A DNA stretch of 35,161 nt from Nitratireductor aquibiodomus NL21 = JCM 21793 (GTDB taxonomy: Bacteria; Pseudomonadota; Alphaproteobacteria; Rhizobiales; Rhizobiaceae). A model generated the notes under the pieces. It saw only the letters and a program-made list of their open reading frames with translations. It was not told where the DNA came from and ran no database searches. Positions 10,292-19,346 of the stretch are shown here, in pieces (the stretch's first letter is position 1; each line of letters begins with the position of its first letter). Location of the stretch: contig NZ_BAMP01000042.1 in assembly GCF_000615975.1 (NCBI RefSeq), forward strand, positions 1-35,161. Direction: 5' to 3'. Position numbers and translations under genes: made by a program.

Positions 10292-10747
10292 ATGAGCAAA
10301 GCAGCAAACCCCATTGATGTCGAGGCCCGCGTTCGCGCGAGCTTCGCCCGTCAGAAAATGATGCAGACCATCGGCGCCGAGCTGACGCTGGTGACGCCGG
10401 GCATTGTCGAGATCGAGATGCCCTATGCAGAGGCGCTGACCCAGCAGCATGGATTTCTCCATGCGGGCGTGATCTCCACCGCGCTCGATTCCGCCTGCGG
10501 CTACGCCGCCTTTTCCATGATGCCCGAGGACGCGGCGGTGCTGACCATCGAATTCAAGGTCAACCTGCTTGCACCGGGGCGCGGCGAGCGCTTCCTGTTT
10601 CGCGGCACCGTCACCAAGCCCGGTCGCACCATCATCGTGGCTGACGGGCAGGCTTATGCCTATTCGTCCGAGGGGGACGCCAAGCTGATCGCCACCATGA
10701 CCGGAACCATGATGACCATCATCGGACGCGAGGGTATCGAAGGATGA
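10292..10747 (+). CDS. PaaI-type hotdog-fold thioesterase
   Basis: This 151-residue protein has the single-hotdog pattern of acyl-CoA thioesterases. QQHGFLHAGVISTALDSACG matches the family's H-G-G/A-x-x-x-x-x-x-D-x-x-x-G active-site helix, and the rest is the expected beta-sheet (LTIEFKVNLLAPG, RTIIVADGQAYA). It should hydrolyse an acyl- or aryl-CoA, with substrate unknown. It begins 18 nt after the rsmB-like stop and its end overlaps the next gene's start by 4 nt, so translation is probably coupled. Confidence 0.88.
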   Translation: MSKAANPIDVEARVRASFARQKMMQTIGAELTLVTPGIVEIEMPYAEALTQQHGFLHAGVISTALDSACGYAAFSMMPEDAAVLTIEFKVNLLAPGRGERFLFRGTVTKPGRTIIVADGQAYAYSSEGDAKLIATMTGTMMTIIGREGIEG

Positions 10748-11385
10748 CGCGGGCATCAGTGGAGCCGGCGGTGCTCGCCGGAAAGCGCGTTCTCTTCGTC
10801 ATGGCGGCGGATGCCGAATACGGACCGCATCTGAAAAAGCGTTTCACGCCGCTGATGACAGGTGTGGGTCCGGTGGAGGCGGGGGTGGTCCTTGGTGCGG
10901 AACTGGCGCTTCTCGATGCCGAAGGCCATTTGCCGGATCTGCTCGTTTCTCTCGGATCCGCCGGAAGTCGCAGTCTGAAGCAGACGGAAGTCTATCAGGC
11001 GACTTCGGTCTCCTACCGCGACATGGATGCTTCACCGCTTGGATTTGAGAAAGGTGTGACGCCTTTTCTCGATCATCCGGCGATCATGCCGCTGACGCAT
11101 CGCATTCCAGGCATCCCCGAGGCGACGCTGTCGACCGGCGGCAACATCGTTTCCGGTGCCGCCTATGACGGCATCAACGCCGATATGGTGGATATGGAAA
11201 CCTTCGCGGCGTTGCGCGCGTGCCAGCGATTCGGTCTCGACCTGGTAGCGCTGCGCGGCATCTCCGACGGGGCGGCGGAACTGCAGCGCGTGAACGACTG
11301 GACCGAATATCTGCATGTCATCGATGAAAAGCTTGCCGACGCGGTGAACCGCCTCGAACGGGCCATTGCCGATGGCCTGCTGTAG
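10744..11385 (+). CDS. 5'-methylthioadenosine/S-adenosylhomocysteine nucleosidase-like protein
   Basis: This 213-residue protein has the purine nucleoside phosphorylase (PNP/UDP) fold. VLFVMAADAEYGPHL supplies the N-terminal acid, MTGVGPVEAGVVLG is the glycine-rich phosphate/ribose loop, LLVSLGSAGS follows, and NADMVDMETFAALRAC carries the ribose-binding VxMEt/E motif. ALRGISDGA carries the catalytic Asp that protonates the purine. The family recycles MTA/SAH by-products of methyl transfer, which fits a cluster with a SAM-dependent methyltransferase. The ATG overlaps the preceding stop (ATGA-type). Whether it acts as a hydrolase or a phosphorylase, and on which base, is not certain. Confidence 0.85.
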   Translation: MTRASVEPAVLAGKRVLFVMAADAEYGPHLKKRFTPLMTGVGPVEAGVVLGAELALLDAEGHLPDLLVSLGSAGSRSLKQTEVYQATSVSYRDMDASPLGFEKGVTPFLDHPAIMPLTHRIPGIPEATLSTGGNIVSGAAYDGINADMVDMETFAALRACQRFGLDLVALRGISDGAAELQRVNDWTEYLHVIDEKLADAVNRLERAIADGLL

Positions 11386-11440
11386 TCAAAAAACGGCCTC
11401 GCCGCTTGCACCGAAACGCATCTTTCTCTAAAGGCTCGCC

Positions 11441-13000
11441 ATGACGATATCCAATCCCGACACAGTTCTCATCGTTGATTTCGGCAGCCAGGTCACGCAG
11501 CTCATTGCGCGGCGGGTGCGCGAGGCCGGAGTCTATTGCGAAATCGCTCCGTTCCAGTCGGCCGAGGAGGCGTTTAAGCGCCTTACGCCCAAGGCGGTGA
11601 TCCTTTCCGGCAGCCCGGCCTCTACTGTCGATATCGGCAGCCCGCGCGCGCCGCAGGTGATCTTCGATTCCGGCCTTCCCGTGCTTGGTATCTGCTATGG
11701 CGAGCAGACCATGTGCGCCCAGCTTGGCGGTAAGGTCGAAGGGTCCGACCATCGTGAGTTTGGCCGTGCCTTCCTCGAGATCGAGAATGACTGCCCGCTG
11801 TTTGAGGGCGTCTGGGCGAGAGGCACCCGCCATCAGGTTTGGATGAGCCATGGCGACCGGGTGACGGCCATTCCGCCTGGCTTCCGCGTGGTTGGCACCT
11901 CGACGGGCGCGCCCTTTGCAGCCATCGCCGATGAGGAGCGCAAATATTACGGTGTTCAGTTCCACCCCGAGGTGGTCCACACGCCCGACGGCGCAAAGCT
12001 CCTTTCCAATTTCGTGCACAAGATCGCCGGTCTTTCGGGCGACTGGACGATGGCGGCCTATCGCGAGCAGGCGATTGAGGCGATCCGCAAACAGGTCGGC
12101 GGCGGCAAGGTGATCTGCGCGCTTTCGGGCGGCGTCGATTCCTCCGTGGCGGCCCTTCTGACGCATGAGGCTGTCGGCGATCAGCTCACCTGCATTCTCG
12201 TCGATCATGGCCTGATGCGGAAGAACGAGGCGGCAGAAGTGGTCGCCATGTTCCGCGAGCATTACAACCTGCCGCTGATCCTGGTGGATGCCTCCGACCG
12301 CTTCATCGGCGCGCTGGAAGGCGAGAGCGATCCTGAAAAGAAGCGCAAGACCATCGGTCGCCTGTTCATCGAAGTGTTCGAGGAAGAGGCAAAAAAGCTC
12401 GGTGGCGCCGACTTCCTGGTGCAGGGTACGCTCTATCCCGACGTGATCGAGAGCGTTTCCTTTACCGGCGGTCCTTCCGTGACCATCAAGTCGCACCACA
12501 ATGTGGGCGGCCTGCCCGAGCGCATGAACATGAGCCTGGTGGAGCCGCTGCGCGAGCTTTTCAAGGATGAGGTGCGTGTTCTCGGCAAGGAACTCGGCCT
12601 ACCCGACAGCTTCATCGGCCGTCATCCCTTCCCGGGACCGGGCCTCGCCATCCGCTGCCCCGGCGGCGTGACGCGCGAGAAACTGGAGATCCTGCGTTCC
12701 GCCGATGCGATCTATCTCGACGAGATCCGAAAGGCCGGTCTCTACGACGCGATCTGGCAGGCCTTTGCTGTTCTCCTGCCGGTGCAGACGGTGGGTGTGA
12801 TGGGCGACGGGCGCACCTATGAATTCGTCTGTGCACTGCGGGCGGTGACGTCTGTCGACGGCATGACGGCCGATTTCTACCATTATGACATGGAGTTCCT
12901 CGGCCGCGCGGCAACCCGCATCATCAACGAGGTGAAGGGCATCAACCGCGTCGTCTACGATGTGACGTCCAAGCCGCCCGGCACGATCGAGTGGGAATAG
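11441..13000 (+). CDS. guaA: GMP synthase (glutamine-hydrolysing) GuaA
   Basis: This 519-residue two-domain enzyme converts XMP to GMP. The N-terminal class I glutamine amidotransferase domain has nucleophile Cys85 (GICYGEQTM) and the His175/Glu177 pair (QFHPEVVHT). The C-terminal ATP-pyrophosphatase domain has the PP-loop SGGVDSSV at about 229-236, and the dimerisation domain ends in the family's KPPGTIEWE. It follows the nucleosidase gene after 55 nt. Its intact 3' end is the left boundary of the accessory island: a decayed integrase begins 304 nt downstream. The 3' end of guaA is a known integration target for genomic islands. Confidence 0.97.
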   Translation: MTISNPDTVLIVDFGSQVTQLIARRVREAGVYCEIAPFQSAEEAFKRLTPKAVILSGSPASTVDIGSPRAPQVIFDSGLPVLGICYGEQTMCAQLGGKVEGSDHREFGRAFLEIENDCPLFEGVWARGTRHQVWMSHGDRVTAIPPGFRVVGTSTGAPFAAIADEERKYYGVQFHPEVVHTPDGAKLLSNFVHKIAGLSGDWTMAAYREQAIEAIRKQVGGGKVICALSGGVDSSVAALLTHEAVGDQLTCILVDHGLMRKNEAAEVVAMFREHYNLPLILVDASDRFIGALEGESDPEKKRKTIGRLFIEVFEEEAKKLGGADFLVQGTLYPDVIESVSFTGGPSVTIKSHHNVGGLPERMNMSLVEPLRELFKDEVRVLGKELGLPDSFIGRHPFPGPGLAIRCPGGVTREKLEILRSADAIYLDEIRKAGLYDAIWQAFAVLLPVQTVGVMGDGRTYEFVCALRAVTSVDGMTADFYHYDMEFLGRAATRIINEVKGINRVVYDVTSKPPGTIEWE

Positions 13001-13014
13001 CGATTTTCCAAGAG

Positions 13015-13052
13015 AGGCTGGTGTGAGGAAATTTCCGCCAGCCTTAATTTAT
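13015..13052 (+). terminator. Probable terminator downstream of guaA
   Basis: AGGCTGG (13015-13021) pairs with CCAGCCT (13038-13044). The 16-nt loop contains a further self-complementary GGAAATTTCC, and the following sequence is A/T-rich (TAATTTATT). The U tail is imperfect. Confidence 0.6.
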
Positions 13053-13135
13053 TGAAATCAAAAAACTTTCCAACCTGATCTCATTCTAACCAGCCGGCGC
13101 CAAATTGGGCATGTAAACCACTTTGAAGGTATCTC

Positions 13136-13283
13136 TGACGGTATGCCAAAGGCTTGAATTCGGACGCTACAGCGAATACCGTCGAGCCGTTCGGTACTTG
13201 TGACGGTATTTTTCGACACCGAACTCACTGATTTAATTGAGAAAAGGCGTGCACAGCAGCTCGTTATCGGGCTGACGGTATTT
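13136..13283. repeat. Four copies of TGACGGTAT(T) upstream of the integrase
   Basis: The element occurs at 13136-13144 (TGACGGTAT), 13175-13183 (inverted, AATACCGTC), 13201-13210 (TGACGGTATT) and 13273-13283 (TGACGGTATTT). The direct copies are 65 and 72 bp apart. The cluster fills the gap between the guaA 3' end and the integrase start. Short repeats here are expected to be arm-type integrase or excisionase binding sites within the attachment region, or an operator for the integrase gene. No second copy of the guaA 3' end was found by eye in the window. Confidence 0.6.
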
Positions 13284-13303
13284 GCCGTCTTTTGGAGGCC
13301 GAG

Positions 13304-14490
13304 ATGCTCACTGATGCAGCGCTTAAGCAGCTGAAACAAAGGGGAAAACCATACAAGATCACCGATCGGGATGGGATGTATGCGCATGTCAGTGCGAGCG
13401 GTACCGTCACATTTCGCTACGACTACCGTCTCAACGGCCGAAGAGAAACCATCGTCCTGGGTCGATATGGAAGGGCCGGTATCTCTCTGGCAATTGCGCG
13501 TGAGAAATGCCTCGACGCTCGCCGATCGGTGTCCACCCGCTCAAGAGAAGCAGCGTACGAAGCAACGGCTAAAGGAAGCCAAGAGCTTCGGAGAGTTCGG
13601 TAAGCGCTGGCTGCAGGAAGCTCGTATGGCCGAAAGCACCCGGTCAATGCGAAAAACCATCTTCAATCGGGACATCTTTCCCGCGCTCAAGAACCGGCTT
13701 CTGACGGAGGTAAAACCGGAGGACATCCGGCAGCTCTGTGGTCAGGTCAAGAATCGCGGCGCCCCAGCAACCGCCATTCATGTCCGCGACATCATCAAAC
13801 AGATTTTCGCCTTCGCCATCCTTCACGGAGAGAGGCTGAAGAATCCGGCCGACGATGTCGGGCCGTCTTCCATCGCGACGTTTGAACCGAGAGACCGTGC
13901 ATTGTCACCGATCGAAATTCGTATCATGCTAGCATTGCTTGAACAGGTGCCGACGCTTCCGACCATACGCTTGGGATTGCGTCTCATCCTCCTCACAATG
14001 GTGCGAAAGAGCGAACTCCAGGACGCGATGTGGGACGAGGTCGACTTCGAAAACGCGGTTTGGAGTATTCCAAAAGAGCGTATGAAGCGCTCCAAACCCC
14101 ACAGTGTTTATCTCTCTCAACAGGCACTCGACATCATGGTCGCTTTAAAGACCTGTGCAGGCAACTCGCGTTATCTGCTCCCTTCGCGTTACGATGCTGA
14201 CGCGCCAATGTCTTCCGCTTGTTCAGTTTACGGTTCACGACTTACGCCGCACGGGAGCTACCCTACTCAACAAACTCGGCTTCAACCGCGATTGGATCGA
14301 GAAGTGCTTGGCCCATGAGGATAGCCGGTCATCTCGCGGTGTTTACAATAAGGCCGAATACGAGAAGCAGCGTCGTAACATGCTTCAGGAATGGGCCGAT
14401 CTTGTTGACGCTTGGGCAAAAGGAGAGCTCCGTACTCCGACGATTTTTCCCGCCGATATGAGACTCTTCGCCGCCGACCTGGTCTTGTAG
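13304..14490 (+). pseudogene. Decayed tyrosine recombinase (Arm-DNA-binding, P4-type island integrase)
   Basis: Three frames together spell one integrase. MLTDAALKQLKQRGKPYKIT through GRYGRAGISLAIAREKCLDARR (frame 1) is the N-terminal Arm-DNA-binding domain (DUF4102). From about 13540 another frame carries AQEKQRTKQRLKEAKSFGEF, the core-binding domain and the first part of the catalytic domain (TMVRKSELQDAMWDEVDFEN with the first Arg). At about 14219-14226 the frame changes again and roughly 20-25 residues normally between MSSA and the H-x-x-R box are missing. FTVHDLRRTGATLLN, CLAHED and the tyrosine segment GVYNKAEY follow. A TGGAGG site precedes ATG 13304. With an internal deletion as well as a frameshift it should be inactive, so the island is probably fixed. 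Confidence 0.88.
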
Positions 14491-14701
14491 ATGTCGGTAT
14501 GGAGATAGGTGGTAGCGGCGGACCGCTACCGCCAATCCACACACCTACCGGAAATACGCTACAGGCTCCGATTGTCCTCTCGGGCTCTGGCAGCGTAGGT
14601 GTGCTTACTGCGTAAAGCTGGAACCAACGTTCTAAAGCGCTCTTTCGCTGACCTGCTCGCCGGGGGAGGAAGGGCTTCATTGTTCCCATCGGGAGAGGAA
14701 T

Positions 14702-14724
14702 TATAAAGCTTCACTTTATAAAGC
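14702..14724. promoter_or_regulatory. Palindromic operator upstream of abiEi
   Basis: TATAAAG (14702-14708) and CTTTATA (14714-14720) form a perfect 7-bp inverted repeat around CTTCA; TATAAAGC is also repeated directly at 14702 and 14717. AbiEi antitoxins are known to repress their own operon by binding inverted repeats upstream, and this site lies just before the promoter. The rest of 14,491-14,700 holds no gene I can support. Confidence 0.55.
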
Positions 14725-14748
14725 ATATTGTTTCTGAAAATTCCTATC

Positions 14749-14778
14749 TTGACAGTGCAGCACTTCAGCCCAAATATA
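14749..14778 (+). promoter_or_regulatory. Sigma70-like promoter of the abiE operon
   Basis: TTGACA (14749-14754) is followed after 17-18 nt by an AAATATA -10-like stretch (14772-14778). The predicted start of transcription falls at or next to ATG 14783 and there is no ribosome site, so the antitoxin mRNA may be leaderless. Confidence 0.6.
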
Positions 14779-14782
14779 TAGC

Positions 14783-15492
14783 ATGGCTTTAGAAAAGTAC
14801 GGCCTTTTGAAACAAGTGCTGACGCATGCGCGGCCGGGTCAACCGCTGACAGCGGTCTGGCTTGCCAAGCAGGGCGTGTCGGCGCAGCTTGCCTATCATT
14901 ACGTTCAGGCGGGTTGGCTCATCAGGCTGGGGCACGGCTGGTTCCTGCGCGCCGGCGATGAACCGGAACTGCTCCTTTCCCTGGCGGCCTGCCGGGCCAT
15001 TTCCATATCGGCGGCAAGACAGCGCTCGCTTGGCACGGTTATCAGCACAATCTTGCCCATCGCCCCGATACCGAACTTTTCGCGCAAAGCCCGTTCCGCC
15101 TGCCTGAATGGATGCAGGCGCATTTTCCGCTCACAGTGCGGAAGCGTCACCTTTTTGACGATGATGACCAGGGCGTTGCGCCATGGCGCGACATGGCGAG
15201 TCTGCGGGTAGCCGAACCCGAACGCGCCGTGCTGGAAATGCTGTGGGGGGTTCCGCAACATCAAACGCTGGAAGAGGCCACACATCTCGTCGAAAGTCTC
15301 TTCGGCCTGCGTGCGACGCTGATGCAACCGCTTCTGGAAAGCTGTCGCAGCATCAAGGCGGTGCGGCTTTTCCTGAATCTCGCCAAACAGGCTTCCCTCC
15401 CCATCATGGAGGAACTTGACATGACCCGGATCCACACCGGATCGGCCACGCCCTATGTACGGCGCCACGCAACCGGCACGATCAGGACCTGA
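14783..15492 (+). CDS. abiEi: AbiEi-type antitoxin/transcriptional repressor, broken by an apparent 1-base deletion
   Basis: This is the antitoxin of a type IV toxin-antitoxin pair. The N-terminus (MALEKYGLLKQVLTHARPGQ, then LTAVWLAKQGVSAQLAYHYV and LIRLGHGWFLRAGDEPELL) is a winged helix of the AbiEi type. The frame is lost at about 14,988; one frame over the protein continues with GHFHIGGKTALAWHGYQHNL and runs to 15492. Adding one C to the CC at 14988-14989 gives S-L-A-A-L-P-G-H-F-H-I-G-G-K and a 236-residue protein of normal length. The family represses its own operon and neutralises AbiEii without a stable complex. The stop lies 2 nt before the toxin start. Functional if the frameshift is a sequencing error. 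Confidence 0.85.
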
Positions 15493-15494
15493 CC

Positions 15495-16412
15495 GTGGAT
15501 AAACGCTATTTCGAGACCGTGCAGCTTCTGCTCGATGTCGCACCGCTCATTTTTCAGGGTGGGGATTTCGCCATGAAGGGCGGCACAGCCATCAATCTTT
15601 TTCACCGCGACATGCCCCGGCTCTCGGTTGATATCGACGTGGTCTACATTCATGGCAATCGCGTGCGCGAGGAAGCGCTCGGCGCCATATCCCAGGCACT
15701 GGATCAGGCAGCGACCGAGCTGGAGCGGCGCGGACTTGCCGTCAGGCGGCAGGCCTCGACCGGCACCGGCGATATCAAGTTCTTTGTGCGCCGGGGTCTT
15801 TCCGAGGTCAAGGTGGAGGTCAACCCGGTCGGCCGTGGTACGCTGCTGCCCGTGCGTCCGGCCGCGCTCTGCGCATCGGCGACGGATGAATTCAAGCGCA
15901 TCCTCAGGCTGCCGATCCTGGCGCCTGCGGAACTCTATGGCAGCAAACTTGTTGCCGCGATGGATCGGCAGCACCCGCGCGACTGGTTCGATTGCCTGCT
16001 GCTGCGGCGGAATGAAGGGCTGACCACCGACATACGCCAGACATTCGTCGCCTACGTCGCCGCCCACAATCGCCCTATCAACGAAATCCTGACACCGAAC
16101 CCGCAACCGCTCGAGGCCACCTATCGCAATGACTTCGTCGGCATGACGCGGGATGAAGTCGACCTGGAAGCACTTGAGGAAACCCTCATCTGGTTGTTCG
16201 AGGAGTTGCCCAAAAGCCTGACGCGCACGGAGCGGGAATTTCTCATCGGCCTGAAAGCTGGAGAACCCGACTGGAGGCTCATGCCGTTTCCTTCACTGCA
16301 ACATATGCCCGCCGTGAGATGGAAGCTTGAGAACATTCGCAGGCTGAAGCAGTCCAACCCGCGCAAACACGCTGACCTACTGGCGTCATTGGAAGAGAAA
16401 TTGCAGATGTGA
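15495..16412 (+). CDS. abiEii: AbiEii-type nucleotidyltransferase toxin
   Basis: This 305-residue toxin of the AbiE system is a member of the DNA polymerase-beta-type nucleotidyltransferase superfamily. The signature GGTAIN is at residues 29-34 and the metal-binding pair at D46/D48 in SVDIDVV. A later KVEVN strand and the KLVAAMDRQHPRDWFD motif are also conserved. AbiEii proteins block growth, for example of phage-infected cells; studied relatives transfer nucleotides to tRNA. The start is GTG 15495, 2 nt after the antitoxin stop, so translation is likely coupled. All catalytic motifs are present, so the toxin looks intact. Confidence 0.9.
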   Translation: MDKRYFETVQLLLDVAPLIFQGGDFAMKGGTAINLFHRDMPRLSVDIDVVYIHGNRVREEALGAISQALDQAATELERRGLAVRRQASTGTGDIKFFVRRGLSEVKVEVNPVGRGTLLPVRPAALCASATDEFKRILRLPILAPAELYGSKLVAAMDRQHPRDWFDCLLLRRNEGLTTDIRQTFVAYVAAHNRPINEILTPNPQPLEATYRNDFVGMTRDEVDLEALEETLIWLFEELPKSLTRTEREFLIGLKAGEPDWRLMPFPSLQHMPAVRWKLENIRRLKQSNPRKHADLLASLEEKLQM

Positions 16413-16549
16413 GGTTATACGCGCCGGACACGCGAAGATCACTGCACCATCGACGAGGAAGACGGATATGCCCAGCAAAAAACCCGTCGAAGGTTTCAAA
16501 AAGTTTCAACGAGATCGGCAGTATACCGCAGATGAACGACGAGGGGGCC

Positions 16550-17994
16550 ATGGACGACTTCGCGATAACACCAATTTCACTGACCCGCTTCAACGCTTTG
16601 GGCGGGTATGCGCGCCAGCCGGGGTCATTCATTGTTTTCGACGAGCTCGAATTTTTCGAGACCCAGAACGGCGATGTGCTGGGTATCGCGACCCTCGACA
16701 TCACCGATGAGGATTTCGGCGGCATAGTGCTGGCTCGAGACAGCAAGCTGCGCTTCCGCGGTGTCGATGTCACCGAATTCTGTAAGACCCCCGAGGAAGC
16801 ACGGGAAGCGCTGTTCGCGGGGATGGCTAAGGCTGCCCAGGCAAATGCGGATCAACACCATCAGGGCGACGAAAAGGGCGCTCCGGTCGATTTCTTCACC
16901 CATTTACATGAGGAGAAGCGGCTGAATCCGGCATTTGTCCAACTGACCACGAATGAAGGATACTCTCCGGCACGGGAGATCATCGAGCCGATGATGCGCT
17001 GGTACGAGGATGCCGACGGCAACTTCGTCGAGCAGTTCCAGACCACCGGTTTCGACCAGAGGATCTGGGAACTTTACTTGTTCGCCACGCTGATCGAAGC
17101 CGGCTTTGACCTGTCACGCGAACGCAATGTACCTGATTTCTGCTGTTCCGGCATGCTGGGGGAACTCTACATCGAGGCCGTGACAGTTGGGCCTACCATC
17201 AAGGACGGCGAGATCCTCCCTCCACCGCCGATCAACACACCGGAGGATCTGGAGCACTACGTAAAGGAGTACATGCCGATCAAGTTCGGCAGCGCCCTCT
17301 TCTCCAAGCTCAAAAAGCAATACTGGAAACAGCCGCACGTAGCCGGAAAGCCGTTCGTCTTTGCCATCGCTGACTTCTCGGCACCGTTGTCGATGGTGCA
17401 CTCGCAGCCGGCGCTGGAGCGCTACCTGTTTGGCTATGAGCACACCGGCGCGCTCGATGGTCAGGGCAAGCTGGTGATCACCCCGGTTCAGATCGAAACG
17501 CACCAATGGGGTGACAAGGCGCCAATTCCGTCAGGCTTTTTCCGGTTGCCGGAGGCCGCGCATGTGAGCGCGGTGATTTCCAGCAACGGCGGCACGATCG
17601 CCAAGTTCAACCGCATGGGCATTCTCGGCAAGTTCGGATCAAAGCAGGTGCTAATCATACGCGAAGGCCTGATGGTCGATCACAATCCCGATGCCATCGA
17701 GCCGAAGATGTTTCGCGTGATCGTCAATTCGGCCGGCTATGAGGAGGACTGGATCGAAGGCCTGAACGTTTATCACAATCCGAACGCGAGATCCCACTGC
17801 CGATGGAGATGTTCCCGGGCGCCGCTCACCATTTCTGCGACGACGCGGGACAGGTCACAAGCCACACGCCGGAGTTTCACCCGATGTCGTCTGTGACGAA
17901 ACACTATTATCCGGTCGATGTGGACGAGGTGTTGGCCGAGGTTGGCGACAAGACGCATGCAGTTTGGACCGTGAAGCCTGGACAAGCGGAGTGA
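16550..17994 (+). CDS. Uncharacterised island protein with a PD-(D/E)XK-like pattern, broken near its C-terminus
   Basis: I do not recognise a named family. The main frame ends in unrelated residues after VYHNPNA (about 17,788). One frame over, EIPLPMEMFPGAAHHFC continues to TGA 17994, so one missing G restores a 481-residue protein. The middle (residues 170-213) reads RIWELYLFATLIEAGFDL, then PDF, then GELYIEAVTV. E174, D196 and E209 fit the helix-D-E spacing of a PD-(D/E)XK nuclease core, but the usual lysine after E209 is replaced by valine (V211), so activity is doubtful. ATG 16550 is chosen for its GAGGGGG site. An alternative start at ATG 16468 has an excellent GAGGAAGA site and would need a further 1-base correction in an A run. 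Adjacent to abiE, a defence role is plausible. Confidence 0.7.
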
Positions 17995-18182
17995 ACTCCG
18001 CAAACTGCCTCCCTAAACACGGAGTGGCTCCTCAAGCTGCGCGGGACCATCGTTTAAAGGAACTGTCCCCTGAACGCCTCCTCCAGCGCCATGCTGGCGC
18101 CGCCGTTCGCATTTCAACGTCTGCCTTTCTCACCAATGGGGAATCGGGCCGCGAGCGCCATACGGCGGGTCGTGTTCGCTGA

Positions 18183-19259
18183 TCAAGCCAAGTAGCCTCT
18201 GATTTTGGCCTCCCCCTCGGCGGTCATCTCGTCGAGCCGCTCACGGGTGAACGAAACCCGATATTTAGGACGGATTTCTGCAGCCATTGAGACCTTTTGT
18301 GCCAAGAGATCACCGATGACTTTCGCCTGTTTTTTCGTCCACCAGGTCGACAAAGGCCCTTCCAACCGGTCACCTGCGGACAACGTGATCGAAAGCCTCA
18401 TAACCATGTCCGCCACAAGGCGGAGGACGCGGTCCGCCGTCACGAAGATATACCTGTTGCCGACTTTCTCGTGCTCGCGGGCCATTCGGACCACTTCGCT
18501 GATGTGGGTCACGTCCCATGCGGCATTCTTGATCCCTGCTATTGCCCGCTCCCGGTCTGCGGCCTCGATTCCCTTCATTGCCCGCCCGATTTTCGGAATG
18601 GGAGCAAACAAGTAGGCGGCGAGGACCGCGGCCGGCGCGGCAATGAGGAAGTCTCTCTCCATCCACTCGAGCAGCGCGGCCATCTTGCCGACCGGCTTAA
18701 GATCCCCCAAAAGCAATTCACCAACCTTCAACATGGCCACGTAGTTGCGCCTCCAGCGATGCAGCGGGAAAGCTAGGTCGACAGACTCGACCGCAGGTGC
18801 CGGTATGGTCGGCACGAAATTATCGCGTCGACCAAGCGCCAAATCGATCCACTGCCTCGCATCGGCGTGATCGGCGACACGAAACAGCGAAAGCTCCCTG
18901 TTGGCTGCGGTATTGCCTTGGCTGTGGCCGTATTCGTGAAAAGAGATTGAGGGATCAATGAGGAAGTTCGCCGTTTGCGCGACAGCTAACGTTGTCAGAG
19001 CGACTTGGGTGGGGACATCCCGCTTACCCACCCCACCGTCTCGGACCACCTTGACCAGTCGGGACACGATGTTGCGGTCCGGAACGAAAACGGTCTGCAG
19101 TTTATCGACATGAGACGCGTAGGTGACAGCATCAAGAGACAAAAGGCCAACTTCCGCCGGTATGAAGGCAGGCACGAGAACCTCGCTGGCGATTAGGAAA
19201 TCCGCCAGCTTCTCGTAATCCTCTAAAGGGAAGTTTCCAGCGATATAGATCGCGAACAA
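18183..19259 (-). CDS. Large PIN-like domain protein, putative ribonuclease
   Basis: This 358-residue soluble protein has no family name I can give with certainty. Acidic positions in a PIN-like order are visible: D61 in VPDRNIVSRLVKVVRDGG (resembling the first lDxN strand-loop), E109 in FHEYGH, D249 in AAWDVTHISEVVRMA, and D276 in YIFVTADRVLRLVAD (resembling the last vTxD motif). PIN domains are metal-dependent RNases, often toxins, but this protein is more than twice as long as VapC-type members. The start is TTG 19259; an in-frame stop (TAG at 19275-19277) rules out a start further upstream. It lies head to head with the broken gene at 19,347, and no antitoxin gene is adjacent. Confidence 0.6.
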   Translation of the reverse strand: MFAIYIAGNFPLEDYEKLADFLIASEVLVPAFIPAEVGLLSLDAVTYASHVDKLQTVFVPDRNIVSRLVKVVRDGGVGKRDVPTQVALTTLAVAQTANFLIDPSISFHEYGHSQGNTAANRELSLFRVADHADARQWIDLALGRRDNFVPTIPAPAVESVDLAFPLHRWRRNYVAMLKVGELLLGDLKPVGKMAALLEWMERDFLIAAPAAVLAAYLFAPIPKIGRAMKGIEAADRERAIAGIKNAAWDVTHISEVVRMAREHEKVGNRYIFVTADRVLRLVADMVMRLSITLSAGDRLEGPLSTWWTKKQAKVIGDLLAQKVSMAAEIRPKYRVSFTRERLDEMTAEGEAKIRGYLA

Positions 19260-19346
19260 CCTCAGGCCGCCCCTCTATCCTTGATGTCCGGGTTTATCCT
19301 TTCTCGCCGACCCTAGCCTGAGTCCACAGGCGGAGGAAATCGGATT

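Noticed and set aside
13000..13304. A tRNA gene as the integration target
   Set aside because: No cloverleaf or tRNA 3' end is seen; the insertion point is the end of guaA.
14412..14615. A 67-codon plus-strand frame overlapping the integrase 3' end
   Set aside because: It overlaps the integrase C-terminus in another frame, has no ribosome site and no recognisable domain.
18000..18182. Small hairpin (CCAGC-GCCAT-GCTGG) and short frames between two island genes
   Set aside because: The stem is short with no T run, and the frames lack ribosome sites; nothing is supported here.
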